Shown here piece after piece: positions 16,100 to 25,897 of a stretch of 64,000 bases of DNA (within the stretch, counting starts at the first letter, position 1; each line of letters begins with the position of its first letter). A program made the translations under genes and the position numbers. The DNA is from Algoriphagus terrigena DSM 22685. Its GTDB lineage: Bacteria > Bacteroidota > Bacteroidia > Cytophagales > Cyclobacteriaceae. The stretch is taken from contig NZ_AUBW01000003.1 of NCBI RefSeq assembly GCF_000429445.1, forward strand, positions 472,072-536,071, written 5' to 3'. The notes beneath the pieces were generated by a model, which worked only from the letters and a program-made list of their open reading frames with translations, had not been told where the DNA came from and searched no databases.

Positions 16100-17128
16100 A
16101 TGACAGCAGGATTATCGCCCCAAAACAGGACTCAAGTTTTCATAGACCTAGGCAATTTGCTCAGGAATTTGGATGCCGAGGAAAAGGAGACGCTGTTTCG
16201 AAGAGCTCATAATCAGAATACTTGGTTCACGCCGATTTCGATGGAGACCGCGCTTGCCGGCCTTTCCGCAATGTTGGCGAAAGAGACCTTGGAGCTTTGG
16301 CTCGCCAAGTACACTTTTCCGGAAAACACTGTCGCAAAAAAAGTCGGAATCTTGATGGCAGGAAATATTCCCGGCGTGGGATTTCACGATCTGATGTGTG
16401 TGCTGCTTTCCGGAAACATTGCCGTGGTGAAGTTGAGTTCTTCGGATTCTTTTTTCTCAAGTTGGTTGATAGACCGTCTCATCCAGCTGGAGCCGGAGTT
16501 GGGCGACTTCATCCAAATCGAGGAGATGCTGAAGGGTATGGATGCTTACATTGCGACGGGAAGCGACAATTCGGCTCGCTATTTCAATTATTATTTCGGG
16601 AAATATCCAAGTGTCATCCGGGCCAACCGGACTTCCGTAGCCATCTTGACCGGCGATGAGTCGGAAGCGGAGCTCGAAAAACTCGGATTAGATATATTCC
16701 TCTACTTTGGGCTGGGATGCAGAAATGTGTCAAAGATTTTTGTGAAAAATGCAGCCCAACTTACGCATCTATTGGACATCTTGGAAAGGTATAGCTGGGT
16801 TGCCCAAAATCATAAATATGTCAATAACTACGAGTACAACAAATCTATCTATCTGGTCAATCGTGAGCCCCATCTTGATAATGGTTTTTTGATCCTGAAG
16901 GAAAGCAACGAGCTCGTTTCTCCTATCGCAGTACTGTTTTACGAGATCTACGAAGATCAGGAAGCGCTCCTCCAAACGCTGGATGCGAGCGCGTCTAAAA
17001 TCCAGTGCGTAGTGGCTGATCCGCAAAAAGTGCCGGGTGCTATTGCATTCGGGGAGGCGCAGCGTCCCGCGCCTTGGGACTATGCGGACAACGTGGACAC
17101 TCTGAACTTTCTATTGGGGCTGAATTAG
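16100..17128 (+). CDS. Acyl-CoA reductase (LuxC-like)
   Basis: LuxC-type reductase of the aldehyde-dehydrogenase superfamily; reduces acyl-CoA or acyl-enzyme to aldehyde with NAD(P)H. The 342 residues contain KVGILMAGNIPGVGFHDLMC (residues 81-100), a Rossmann-like segment, and the catalytic cysteine in YFGLGCRNVSKIF (Cys207). It lacks a signal peptide. Luciferase genes are absent, so the likely role is in fatty aldehyde, alcohol or aryl-polyene-like lipid metabolism; this is not resolved. The stop overlaps the stop of the convergent histidine kinase by 4 bp. Divergent from the ferredoxin gene with about 120 bp between starts, both with good -7 boxes. Confidence 0.87.
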   Translation: MTAGLSPQNRTQVFIDLGNLLRNLDAEEKETLFRRAHNQNTWFTPISMETALAGLSAMLAKETLELWLAKYTFPENTVAKKVGILMAGNIPGVGFHDLMCVLLSGNIAVVKLSSSDSFFSSWLIDRLIQLEPELGDFIQIEEMLKGMDAYIATGSDNSARYFNYYFGKYPSVIRANRTSVAILTGDESEAELEKLGLDIFLYFGLGCRNVSKIFVKNAAQLTHLLDILERYSWVAQNHKYVNNYEYNKSIYLVNREPHLDNGFLILKESNELVSPIAVLFYEIYEDQEALLQTLDASASKIQCVVADPQKVPGAIAFGEAQRPAPWDYADNVDTLNFLLGLN

Positions 17129-18900
17129 GAAGGCGATTCAGGCGGGTCGATTTTTGGGAGGGTAATGCAGAATTTTGTGCCCTCACCGATGGTGGAGTTG
17201 ATAGTCAGCGTGCCGCCGTTTTTGGCGATATATTCCCTCACCAGCAGCAATCCAAGGCCTGTGCCGCTTTCGTTGGATTGGCCTCGGGTAGAAAATGAAA
17301 CTCCTTCATTGAGTTTTTTCAGATTTTCTTCCGAAATGCCAACTCCATAATCCCGTACACACAGTTTCAATTTGTCCTTCTGCTCTTCACACGAAATCAA
17401 CACCTTGGAGTCGGAGTTTGAAAACTTGATGGCATTAGAAATCAGATTTCTGAGGATAAGCTCCAGCATGTTTTTATCAGCGTTTATCCAGGTGTTTTCA
17501 AATCCCTGAAGCTCCAGAACGATTGATTTTTCACGTGCGATCCGGTCTAAGAGATTTTTTTGGCTTTGGATCAATTTGTTAAGGTCCAACACTTGCGGCT
17601 GGATGTATTCTCCCCGAAGCTGTGAACTGGTCCAGGCCAAAAGGTTCTCCAACAGGATGGCTACGTGTTCCATGTTTTTGGAGATCTCAGGCAGCATCTC
17701 CAGAAATTCATCTTCGGTCACGATCCCGTTTTGGGTTAGGTGAATCAGCTCCTTGACTCCGAAGACGGGCCCTTTGAGATCATGGGAGATGATGCTGAAA
17801 AACTTATCCTTCAGATCGTTTAATTGCTGAAGCTCGGCAGCCTGTTTTTTTAATTGCTCGTTTTTTTGGATTTGTTCTGTGATGTTTTCAAACAACAGTA
17901 ACACACCCGAAACGATGGCTTTGTTTTCAGAAATCGGAACGGATTCAATCTTCAAATCCCAAGCGTCATTCCCGTTTGAGATTTGACATTGGAGGAATTG
18001 ATGTTCTTGCTGCAGCAAGAGCTCCATAATCTCGGGTTTTGATTCAAAGAGCTGTTCTGCGGAACGGCCGATTTTCAAGTTTTCGGGATTTTCCCAAAAA
18101 GTTTTAGCAACCCGATTGAAGTCTACAATCTTGAGTCGATGATCGAAGATAATCACTCCCCGTGTCATGATTTCGAGGATTTTTTCGCGGGCGACTGGTT
18201 TCAAATCGAACAAATTGAACCTTAGGATCGCAATCGAAATCAGCAAGTAGGTGAATAGGAACGCGTAAGGAGTCGCATCCAGTCCCTCGAAAGGCTTGAG
18301 CCAGGAGAACTGATATAAAATATTGATAATCAGTGGAAAGAGCCCAGCTAGGATTAATAGACGGGTCTGGCGACGGAAGTGTATGTTGGCATGTTGGAAT
18401 CTCTTCCAGAGAATGAATGTGCCAACAAAATAGAAAGCGTAGGCATAAGCAACCTGAACTGGGTACCAGATCCCTTTCTCTATTCCCAGAATGGGAAAAG
18501 GGCCGCTAGTGATCAGCCAGTTGCTTTGATAGTGCAGATGGTGCCAAGAATTTGTCAGGACCATCAGGTGGGTTAGCACAGGTAAAAAGAGAATGCTTGG
18601 ATAAATCCACGGTTTCCTGGAGGTGTCGTACTCTGTGTATTTCAAGGAAAAGATGACCCAAAATGCCGGCGCCAAGACCAAGCCTATGTATTGCACTTTG
18701 CTCCAAATGAGCATGTCCTCGACTGTCTGAACGGTCAGCTCCACCCCGTAAAAGAAGCCCCAAACGGAAATCGACAGCATGGTGAATGCGATCCATCTGA
18801 CGGAATCTTCCAGTTTCAGGCCGATGTAGACAGAAAGTCCCCCCACCATCAAACTGGAAATGATCAGGGTTAAAGCGTACGGGTTTAATACGAATTCCAT
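17125..18900 (-). CDS. 7TM-type sensor histidine kinase with PAS domain
   Basis: Membrane sensor of 591 residues. The N-terminal 225 residues form seven hydrophobic segments of the histidine-kinase 7TM class (LTLIISSLMVGGLSVYIGL, then WIAFTMLSISVWGFFYGVEL and more). A PAS-like domain follows (about 240-340), then a short coiled coil (341-365), a HisKA domain with the phosphorylated His373 in FFSIISHDLKGP, and an ATPase domain with NLISNAIKF (N box), DYGVGI (G1) and SGTGLGLLLV (G2). No receiver domain or adjacent response regulator is present, so it is an orphan kinase. The stimulus is unknown. It is convergent with the acyl-CoA reductase, with a 4-bp overlap of stop codons. Confidence 0.93.
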   Translation of the reverse strand: MEFVLNPYALTLIISSLMVGGLSVYIGLKLEDSVRWIAFTMLSISVWGFFYGVELTVQTVEDMLIWSKVQYIGLVLAPAFWVIFSLKYTEYDTSRKPWIYPSILFLPVLTHLMVLTNSWHHLHYQSNWLITSGPFPILGIEKGIWYPVQVAYAYAFYFVGTFILWKRFQHANIHFRRQTRLLILAGLFPLIINILYQFSWLKPFEGLDATPYAFLFTYLLISIAILRFNLFDLKPVAREKILEIMTRGVIIFDHRLKIVDFNRVAKTFWENPENLKIGRSAEQLFESKPEIMELLLQQEHQFLQCQISNGNDAWDLKIESVPISENKAIVSGVLLLFENITEQIQKNEQLKKQAAELQQLNDLKDKFFSIISHDLKGPVFGVKELIHLTQNGIVTEDEFLEMLPEISKNMEHVAILLENLLAWTSSQLRGEYIQPQVLDLNKLIQSQKNLLDRIAREKSIVLELQGFENTWINADKNMLELILRNLISNAIKFSNSDSKVLISCEEQKDKLKLCVRDYGVGISEENLKKLNEGVSFSTRGQSNESGTGLGLLLVREYIAKNGGTLTINSTIGEGTKFCITLPKIDPPESPS

Positions 18901-19307
18901 GAAAATTACTGGCTGCCGCCCGATGTTTTGGACAAGGGCAAGGGTTTGTCAAATCAATATTAAATGATTTAATCTAGCTTTAGAAACTTCGTTGAATTCA
19001 GCGGCAAATTTTGTTTTGATCTCCCGGAGCTGGATCAAAGCGCTGGCCGGACTTTACTTTTTTGATGGGATATGGGGAAAGCCTGTGACGGCCGCCGGCT
19101 TGATTTTATCTTTTGGTAAATTGGTCTGATTGTTTCATGTCGAAAAGAGAAAGTAAAACCTCACAGAGTCCTTGGAAGCCGGATGTTACGTTAATTACTT
19201 GGCTAATACTGTGAATACAGATCACATTCAGTTACCTTTTTTGAGGGCTTTTTCCTATATTCGCGTTCGAAAAATCGAACCTAATATCCACATAAATATC
19301 CAAAACA
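18901..19307. other. 407-bp intergenic region upstream of aconitase
   Basis: No gene or RNA is recognised here. It separates the divergent 7TM kinase and aconitase genes and must contain both promoters. A weak -7 box, TATATTCG (19256-19263, one mismatch), lies before the palindrome GTTCGA-AAAA-TCGAAC (19265-19280), which would fall at the transcription start or in the first leader bases of the aconitase message. The palindrome could be an operator; there is no direct evidence. Confidence 0.4.
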
Positions 19308-21569
19308 ATGGCTTTTGATATCGAGATGATCAAAGAGGTGTATGCCCGGTTTCCCGAGCGTATCGCTGCAGCAAGAAAAGTTGTGGGACGACCACTTACT
19401 TTGACCGAAAAAATCCTTTATGCTCACTTGACCGAAGGTCCTGCTTCTCAAGCATATAAAAGAGGTGCTTCTTACGTCGACTTTCAGCCAGATCGAGTAG
19501 CCATGCAAGATGCAACTGCTCAGATGGCATTGTTGCAATTTATGCAGGCCGGCCGTGACCAGGTGGCTGTTCCCTCGACTGTTCACTGCGATCACCTGAT
19601 CCAAGCTGAAATCGGTGCTGAAAAAGATCTAAGCAAGGCCAAGGATAAAAACAGAGAGGTCTACGACTTTTTGGCTTCTGTATCCAATAAATACGGCATT
19701 GGCTTCTGGAAACCGGGAGCAGGGATTATTCACCAGGTAGTTTTGGAAAATTATGCATTCCCTGGCGGAATGATGATCGGAACGGATTCTCATACTCCAA
19801 ATGCCGGCGGTCTGGGAATGATTGCAATCGGTGTCGGTGGAGCAGATGCATGCGACGTGATGGCTGGACTGGCTTGGGAGCTGAAATTCCCAAAGCTGAT
19901 CGGTGTGAAGCTTACCGGTAAGATGTCGGGCTGGACCTCTGCCAAAGACGTGATCTTGAAAGTGGCCGGTATCCTGACTGTGAAAGGTGGGACCGGAGCT
20001 ATTGTAGAATATTTTGGTGAAGGAGCCCGCTCTCTTTCCGCGACAGGAAAAGGCACCATTTGTAACATGGGTGCTGAGATTGGTGCGACGACTTCTATTT
20101 TCGGTTATGATCAGAAATCTGCAGCCTACTTCCAAGGAACTGGCCGTGCGGATGTAGCAGCGATGGCGGATGCGATTGCTGAGCATTTGACCGGTGATGT
20201 AGAGGTGTATGAGCAGCCGGAAAAATATTTCGACCAAGTGATCGAAATCAATCTTTCCGAACTCGAACCGCATGTCAACGGCCCATTCACGCCAGATTTG
20301 GCTTGGCCGATTTCCAAATTTGCAGCAGCAGTCAAAGAAAACGGCTGGCCGGCAAAGTTGGACGTGGGATTGATCGGATCTTGCACCAACTCGTCTTATG
20401 AGGATATCTCCAGAGCAGCATCGCTGGCTCAGCAGGCAGTAGATAAAAAACTGGTTGCGAAATCTGAGTATACCATCACTCCGGGTTCTGAGCAAGTTCG
20501 CTTCACGGTAGAGCGCGATGGCTTCCTGGACACCTTCGGGAAGATGGGCGGAGTCGTATTGGCCAATGCTTGCGGACCTTGCATCGGTCAGTGGGCGCGT
20601 CATGGCGCTGAGAAGCAGGAGAAAAACTCTATCATCACTTCCTTCAACAGAAACTTTGCGAAGCGTGCTGATGGTAATCCAAATACCCACGCATTTGTGG
20701 CTTCTCCGGAGATCGTCACAGCTTTGGCGATTGCCGGTGATTTGACGTTCAATCCCCTCATCGATACCCTGACAAACTCCGAAGGCAACGCTGTAAAACT
20801 GGATGAGCCAACTGGATTGGAGCTTCCAACCAAGGGATTTGCTGTAGAAGACGCGGGCTATCAAGCTCCTGCAGAGGACGGTTCCCAAGTGAATGTCCTC
20901 GTAGATCCTGCCTCAGACCGCCTTCAATTGCTTGCGTCCTTCCCGGCTTGGGAGGGCACGGACCTCAAAGGCTTGAAGCTTTTGATCAAAGCCAAAGGCA
21001 AGTGTACGACTGACCATATCTCTATGGCAGGACCTTGGCTGAAGTTTAGAGGTCACTTGGACAATATCTCCAACAACATGCTGATCGGCGCGGTGAACTA
21101 TTACAACGACTCGACCAACGCTGTCAAAAATCAGCTGACTGGCGAATACGGTGAAGTGCCTGCGACTCAACGGTACTACAAGGCGCAGGGAATCGGTTCT
21201 ATCGTCGTAGGTGATGAAAACTACGGAGAAGGATCTTCCCGGGAACACGCTGCAATGGAACCAAGATTCTTGGGAGTTCGCGCGATCTTGGTGAAGTCTT
21301 TTGCCCGTATCCACGAGACCAACTTGAAGAAGCAGGGGATGCTGGGATTGACTTTCGCAAATCCATCAGACTACGATCTGATTCAGGAGGATGACTCCAT
21401 CGACATCTTGGGCTTGACCACATTTGAACCGGGTAAGCCACTGCAGATCGTGCTGAACCACAAAGACGGAAGCAGCGACACCATCTTGGCCAATCATACT
21501 TATAATGAAGGTCAGATCGAATGGTTCAAGGCAGGCGCTGCGTTGAACTTGATCAAGGCTCAAGCCTAA
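19308..21569 (+). CDS. acn: Aconitate hydratase (mitochondrial-type)
   Basis: TCA-cycle enzyme that isomerises citrate to isocitrate with a 4Fe-4S cluster. The 753-residue length and overall sequence are those of the mitochondrial-type aconitase. Cluster ligands are visible: Cys359 in GSCTNSS and Cys422/Cys425 in ACGPCIGQW, only one residue off the numbering of the mitochondrial enzyme. Other blocks are [24 protein letters not shown], and [19 protein letters not shown] of the C-terminal swivel domain. The protein is cytoplasmic. The gene has its own long upstream region, and a terminator hairpin lies between it and the porin gene. Confidence 0.96.
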   Translation: MAFDIEMIKEVYARFPERIAAARKVVGRPLTLTEKILYAHLTEGPASQAYKRGASYVDFQPDRVAMQDATAQMALLQFMQAGRDQVAVPSTVHCDHLIQAEIGAEKDLSKAKDKNREVYDFLASVSNKYGIGFWKPGAGIIHQVVLENYAFPGGMMIGTDSHTPNAGGLGMIAIGVGGADACDVMAGLAWELKFPKLIGVKLTGKMSGWTSAKDVILKVAGILTVKGGTGAIVEYFGEGARSLSATGKGTICNMGAEIGATTSIFGYDQKSAAYFQGTGRADVAAMADAIAEHLTGDVEVYEQPEKYFDQVIEINLSELEPHVNGPFTPDLAWPISKFAAAVKENGWPAKLDVGLIGSCTNSSYEDISRAASLAQQAVDKKLVAKSEYTITPGSEQVRFTVERDGFLDTFGKMGGVVLANACGPCIGQWARHGAEKQEKNSIITSFNRNFAKRADGNPNTHAFVASPEIVTALAIAGDLTFNPLIDTLTNSEGNAVKLDEPTGLELPTKGFAVEDAGYQAPAEDGSQVNVLVDPASDRLQLLASFPAWEGTDLKGLKLLIKAKGKCTTDHISMAGPWLKFRGHLDNISNNMLIGAVNYYNDSTNAVKNQLTGEYGEVPATQRYYKAQGIGSIVVGDENYGEGSSREHAAMEPRFLGVRAILVKSFARIHETNLKKQGMLGLTFANPSDYDLIQEDDSIDILGLTTFEPGKPLQIVLNHKDGSSDTILANHTYNEGQIEWFKAGAALNLIKAQA

Positions 21570-21591
21570 TATCTTTAATTATCAATCTTTC

Positions 21592-21624
21592 AAAAGCCGT
21601 GACTCTGGTAGTTGCGGCTTTTAT
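21592..21624 (+). terminator. Intrinsic terminator between aconitase and porin
   Basis: AAAAGCCG (21592-21599) pairs with CGGCTTTT (21615-21622) around a 15-nt loop. It follows the aconitase stop by about 20 bp and ends just before the porin ATG at 21633. Confidence 0.6.
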
Positions 21625-21632
21625 TATTTCCT

Positions 21633-22835
21633 ATGAGAAGATCTTTATACTTTATTTTGCTGCTATTGAGTTTTGTTCTGGTTTTCAACCCCGGATTTGC
21701 TCAAAATGAATCGGACGAGCGAGCTCTTATCAATGTCGACAAAGGAATCAGTATTTCTAAGGATTCCCTTTTTCTGCTCAACCTCCGTTTTAGAATGCAA
21801 AACAGGTTTGGACTGAGATCCGAAAGTGGAGAAGACCTGTCCATCGAGCAGACAGATTTCAGGGTAAGGAGGTTGCGATTACGGTTTGATGGCTATGTTC
21901 TCAGTCCTCGTATACAATACTATATCCAATTGGGCTTTTCCAAAGCGGATTTGGATCTGGAAAGTGGAGACTACGCCCAGCCAATCAGAGATGCTTTGAT
22001 TTACTATTATTTCACCGACAATCTCTATGTGGGCTTCGGTCAAGGGAAACTTCCGGGCAACCGGGAGCGGGTCGTTAGCTCCGGAAATTTGCAGTTTTCC
22101 GACCGGTCTCTGGCAAACGGTACTTTCACGCTAGATCGTGATTTTGGTTTTTTTGGCTACTATACGATTCCTACTAAGGGGCGGGCAAACTATCAAATCA
22201 AAGCCGCAATAAACACAGGAGAGGGCAGGAATCCCTCCCCGGGCGATGCCGGGCTGAGCTATACCGGAAGATTTGAATACCTGCCATTCGGCAAATTTGT
22301 AAATTCAGGAGACTATTCTGAAGGTGATTTGGAGTTTGAAACCACTCCTAAGCTTTCAATTGGAGCCTCCTACAATTACAACGACGAGGCAGTGCGGGCG
22401 CGGGGGCAACTGGGATCACACCTATGTGAGGCCAGGGATTTGCAGGTCTTTATTGCGGACGCGATGTTTAAATACATGGGGTGGGCGATGATGGCTGAGT
22501 ATTTTCAGCGCACTGCAGCGAATCCGCTGACACACAACGAGGCCGGCGATACCAAAGCCGTCTGGGTGGGCAAAGGGAACAACATCCATCTCAGCCGGAT
22601 GATCTCCCGGAAGTCCGAATTGGCTCTGAGATATTCTTCAGTTCGTCCTGATCAAGAGATTGAGATGTATGAACACCGCGCAGAAGAAACCGCACTTGGC
22701 TATACGCGATACATCAACGGTCACCGGATCAAAATCCAGGGGAATCTGGGCTACGCATGGGCTGATGATGAGATCGAACTGGTAAATACTGCGAACTTTT
22801 GGTTTGCTACATTCCAAGTGGAGTTTGGGATATGA
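21633..22835 (+). CDS. Phosphate-selective porin O/P-like outer membrane protein
   Basis: Predicted outer-membrane beta barrel of the OprO/OprP superfamily. The start is taken as the ATG at 21633 (MRRSLYFILLLLSFVL, 400 residues), because an in-frame upstream TTG would lie in the terminator. The signal peptide ends near FNPGFAQ. Barrel hallmarks are alternating strands such as FRVRRLRLRFDGYV and RIQYYIQLGFSK, the loop YVGFGQGKLPGNRERVVSSG, and a C-terminal strand ending FATFQVEFGI. In this family the anion specificity comes from basic loop residues; the substrate here is not predictable. There is no TonB-dependent plug and no SusC/D neighbour. Confidence 0.87.
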   Translation: MRRSLYFILLLLSFVLVFNPGFAQNESDERALINVDKGISISKDSLFLLNLRFRMQNRFGLRSESGEDLSIEQTDFRVRRLRLRFDGYVLSPRIQYYIQLGFSKADLDLESGDYAQPIRDALIYYYFTDNLYVGFGQGKLPGNRERVVSSGNLQFSDRSLANGTFTLDRDFGFFGYYTIPTKGRANYQIKAAINTGEGRNPSPGDAGLSYTGRFEYLPFGKFVNSGDYSEGDLEFETTPKLSIGASYNYNDEAVRARGQLGSHLCEARDLQVFIADAMFKYMGWAMMAEYFQRTAANPLTHNEAGDTKAVWVGKGNNIHLSRMISRKSELALRYSSVRPDQEIEMYEHRAEETALGYTRYINGHRIKIQGNLGYAWADDEIELVNTANFWFATFQVEFGI

Positions 22836-22963
22836 TTTTTTTGCAGAAAAATGTATTTATAATAGATTAAACTTGTCACGAAATACAAATTGCTGTATGT
22901 TTACAGTCTGAGTATGATCGAGTCGATCATTTCGCTGGTGAACACGAAGGCAATTTCTATTCG

Positions 22964-25897
22964 ATGCAAGACAAGGGAATAAACAGTACGTTTAAAAAGA
23001 TCATTTACGAGTCATCGGAGATGGTCTTTCTTGCTGACGATTCCTATCCGTATTCGGTCTTTTACGCCAATGAGTCCTTTGAGGACCAGATCGGCGAGAC
23101 CCTGAAAGATAGGTCGTTGGTAGGTATGGGGCTGGATATCAATGCTTATATCTTTAAAGAGGAGCTGATTCTTTCCCACGACAAAAAAGACTACTCCTTT
23201 AAGCTCGAATTGCCGCAGGACAGTGGCTCCAACTATTTCCTTTTCTACAAAGGGAAGGAAATAAAAACGCACGGGCTGCCTAGCAAAAAAGAAACCTACC
23301 AGTTTTTCACCTCCAAACTAGATCTGATCGGTATCGGCAAATCCGATCACCTTACCTACCTGAGTCCGACGGCTTTGCCCATGCTCGGATACGGCTCGGA
23401 GGAATTGCTCAATACGAATCTTTGTCCGCTGATTCACCCGGAGGATTTGACAAAGCTCCAAGAAATCTGGAAGTCACATCAGAAGAGTCAGGAAGTAGCC
23501 CTTTTTGAATTTAGGTTTGCGGGAAAGGACGGCAGCTACCGTCACTTAGAATGCTCACTTCAGTTTAGTCCCGAAACCTTCTTTATCATCGCCCGGGATA
23601 TTTCCCATCGGGTCATCAGACAGGCGAACGACAAAAGACTCCTCGCCCTTAGAGAGAAAACACCTGAATTGTCCAAAACGGGCACTTGGAAATTGGATCT
23701 GGGGTCAAGACAATTGAAACTTGAGACTGGTGCTGAGCACATTTTGTCAGACTTGCTGGGTGAAAATTATGAAATAGATCGAATCGAGGAGTTGTTTTTG
23801 GTTCAGATCGGTGACTTGGTCTCTTCTTTGAACGACTCTAAATCTGAATTCGAAGGCGTTCTAAAGATTTCAGATGAGCGAGAAGTTGGTTTTTCAGCCT
23901 TTCTTCCTGAAGCGAGCCCTGGAGAAATTTGGGGAATAATCTCGGATGGCAGACAGCGACAAGCGCTTCAAGATGAGCTGGAAATGCACCGAAATCTCTG
24001 GACGGAAGGCCCAGAACCCACGATGATTGTAGAGCCGGACGGCACCGTTTTTCTTGCCAACAAAGAGGTAAATAACCTTTTTGGGTTGGATTACACCGAG
24101 CGGATTGCCCATTTGGAGGATTTGAAGGTGTATTTTGCAGAGTCAAATCGTTGGTTTGAATGGGTCGGCGCAGCGCCCACTGACCGCTCCGTTCATCGCT
24201 ATTCGACTCATTTGATTCATGAAGACGGGAAGAAGCTGAGCTTGGAAGTCGCTTCCCGAAAGGTCGAAATCAATCAGAAATCCTACGCTATTCTTGCTTT
24301 CAGGAATATTTCGGAGCGGGTCAATCTGGAGAAGAAGGTAGAAGCCAGCAGCGATTTTCTGATGAATCTGACCGAGCAGGTGCCAGGGGGGCTATATCAG
24401 CTGGTGTTGGATGCCGAAGGCCAAATGAATTTCTCTTTCCTTTCGAAAGGAATCAGTGCTGTCCTGGGACTTTCTCCAGAAGACATTCATCAGTTTACTG
24501 ATATTTCGGCTGCGATTTCCAAAGTACATCCTCAAGATTTGCCATTAGTCATCATGTCCTCTGTGGCTTCAGCGCGGAAGATGGAGCCTTGGCAATGTCA
24601 ATTCCGAGTAAAGTCAGGAGTCAATAGTCAGGAGTACCGCTGGGTACTCGGTGCCGCGAGGCCTCAGGCTTTGGCGACCGGAGAGATGGTGTGGTACGGA
24701 TATCTGACCGACATTTCGAAGCAAAAGGAATTTGAAGCGAAGCTCGACGAGGCCCGACTGGCTGCCGAGAAAGCAAACCAGATCAAGTCAGACTTCTTGT
24801 CGATGATCAGTCACGAACTGCGGACACCACTGAATGCGATTTCGGGGTCGGTGTATTCACTTTTTCAGGAGAATCCTACAGAAAGTCAGCAGTCGGCGCT
24901 TAGCACGATCAATTTTGCAGTCGACAACCTGATCATCATGATCAATGACTTACTCGACTTTCAGAAAATTGAGGCTGGTAAATTAACCATCGAAAGCAAT
25001 CCACTGAACTTGAAGCAAGTGGTGGAGCAGGTGATGAAGGGCCTTTCGTTCCATGCGAATGACAGCAAAAACAAGCTGGAGCTGCATCTCTCGGAGGGAC
25101 TCGATATCTATGTCAAAGGTGACAAAACCCGTCTTTCGCAAGTGCTCAATAATTTGATCACCAATGCGCTCAAGTTTACACACGAAGGAAATGTCGAAGT
25201 AAGGATAGACCTGTTGAGCCAAGTCAAGGACAAAGTCCGGGTATATTTCTCGATTAAGGACACAGGAATTGGCATTGCCAGGGAGAATCAGGAGAAAATC
25301 TTCAACGACTTCGACCAGGTGAAGCCTACCTTTAATTCCAAATACGGTGGGACCGGCCTTGGATTGTCGATCACTCGAAAGTTGCTCAAGCTCATGGGTG
25401 GCACTATCCAACTGGAGTCCGAAGTTGGTAAAGGCAGTCGATTCTATTTTGAGCTGGAGTTTGATCGTACGCAGGTCGAGCATATCCCGGCGGCGACCAA
25501 TGGGCACTTTTCCAGAACATTTGATGCCCTTCATCTGCTGATGGCTGAGGACAACGAGGTAAACGCACTTGTGCTGGGCAAGATTATCAAGAAGTGGGGC
25601 TACACCTACCATCGCGTTCACGACGGGAAGGAAGCAGTAGATGCAGCCCGAGACGGCAAATACGACTGCATCCTGATGGATATTCAGATGCCGGTGATGG
25701 ATGGCTTTGAAGCCACTTTGGAGATCAAAAAGTTCTCCGATACGCCGATCATCGCACTGACCGCCGCCGCCAAACTCGAAATCATGGAACGGATCGATGA
25801 GTGCGAGTTTGAGGGTTTTGTGGCCAAGCCGATCGACGCCAACGAGCTACTCAAGAAAGTGAAAGAAGTGACCGCTCACGGAAGCTATAGAGCCTGA
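22964..25897 (+). CDS. Hybrid histidine kinase with three PAS domains and receiver
   Basis: A 977-residue soluble hybrid sensor kinase. PAS-like domains occupy about residues 115-215, 340-455 and 460-590; the region before 115 may be a degenerate fourth. HisKA follows with phospho-His617 in FLSMISHELRTPLNA, then the ATPase domain with NLITNALKFTH, DTGIGI and GGTGLGLSIT. The C-terminal receiver has Asp906 in ILMDIQMPVMDG and the Lys in VAKPIDANELL. No transmembrane segment is predicted, so it senses a cytoplasmic signal. The stop overlaps the convergent TPR gene by 13 bp. Phosphate may pass to a separate HPt protein such as the one at 50221-50973, but this pairing is only a guess. Confidence 0.94.
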   Translation: MQDKGINSTFKKIIYESSEMVFLADDSYPYSVFYANESFEDQIGETLKDRSLVGMGLDINAYIFKEELILSHDKKDYSFKLELPQDSGSNYFLFYKGKEIKTHGLPSKKETYQFFTSKLDLIGIGKSDHLTYLSPTALPMLGYGSEELLNTNLCPLIHPEDLTKLQEIWKSHQKSQEVALFEFRFAGKDGSYRHLECSLQFSPETFFIIARDISHRVIRQANDKRLLALREKTPELSKTGTWKLDLGSRQLKLETGAEHILSDLLGENYEIDRIEELFLVQIGDLVSSLNDSKSEFEGVLKISDEREVGFSAFLPEASPGEIWGIISDGRQRQALQDELEMHRNLWTEGPEPTMIVEPDGTVFLANKEVNNLFGLDYTERIAHLEDLKVYFAESNRWFEWVGAAPTDRSVHRYSTHLIHEDGKKLSLEVASRKVEINQKSYAILAFRNISERVNLEKKVEASSDFLMNLTEQVPGGLYQLVLDAEGQMNFSFLSKGISAVLGLSPEDIHQFTDISAAISKVHPQDLPLVIMSSVASARKMEPWQCQFRVKSGVNSQEYRWVLGAARPQALATGEMVWYGYLTDISKQKEFEAKLDEARLAAEKANQIKSDFLSMISHELRTPLNAISGSVYSLFQENPTESQQSALSTINFAVDNLIIMINDLLDFQKIEAGKLTIESNPLNLKQVVEQVMKGLSFHANDSKNKLELHLSEGLDIYVKGDKTRLSQVLNNLITNALKFTHEGNVEVRIDLLSQVKDKVRVYFSIKDTGIGIARENQEKIFNDFDQVKPTFNSKYGGTGLGLSITRKLLKLMGGTIQLESEVGKGSRFYFELEFDRTQVEHIPAATNGHFSRTFDALHLLMAEDNEVNALVLGKIIKKWGYTYHRVHDGKEAVDAARDGKYDCILMDIQMPVMDGFEATLEIKKFSDTPIIALTAAAKLEIMERIDECEFEGFVAKPIDANELLKKVKEVTAHGSYRA

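Noticed and set aside
16100..17128. Bioluminescence operon (LuxC homologue)
   Set aside because: No luciferase or luxD/E-like genes occur nearby; LuxC-like acyl-CoA reductases are common in non-luminous Bacteroidota.
18901..19307. Possible small RNA or gene fragment upstream of aconitase
   Set aside because: No continuous frame, no terminator and no known RNA structure were found; it is described only as an intergenic region.
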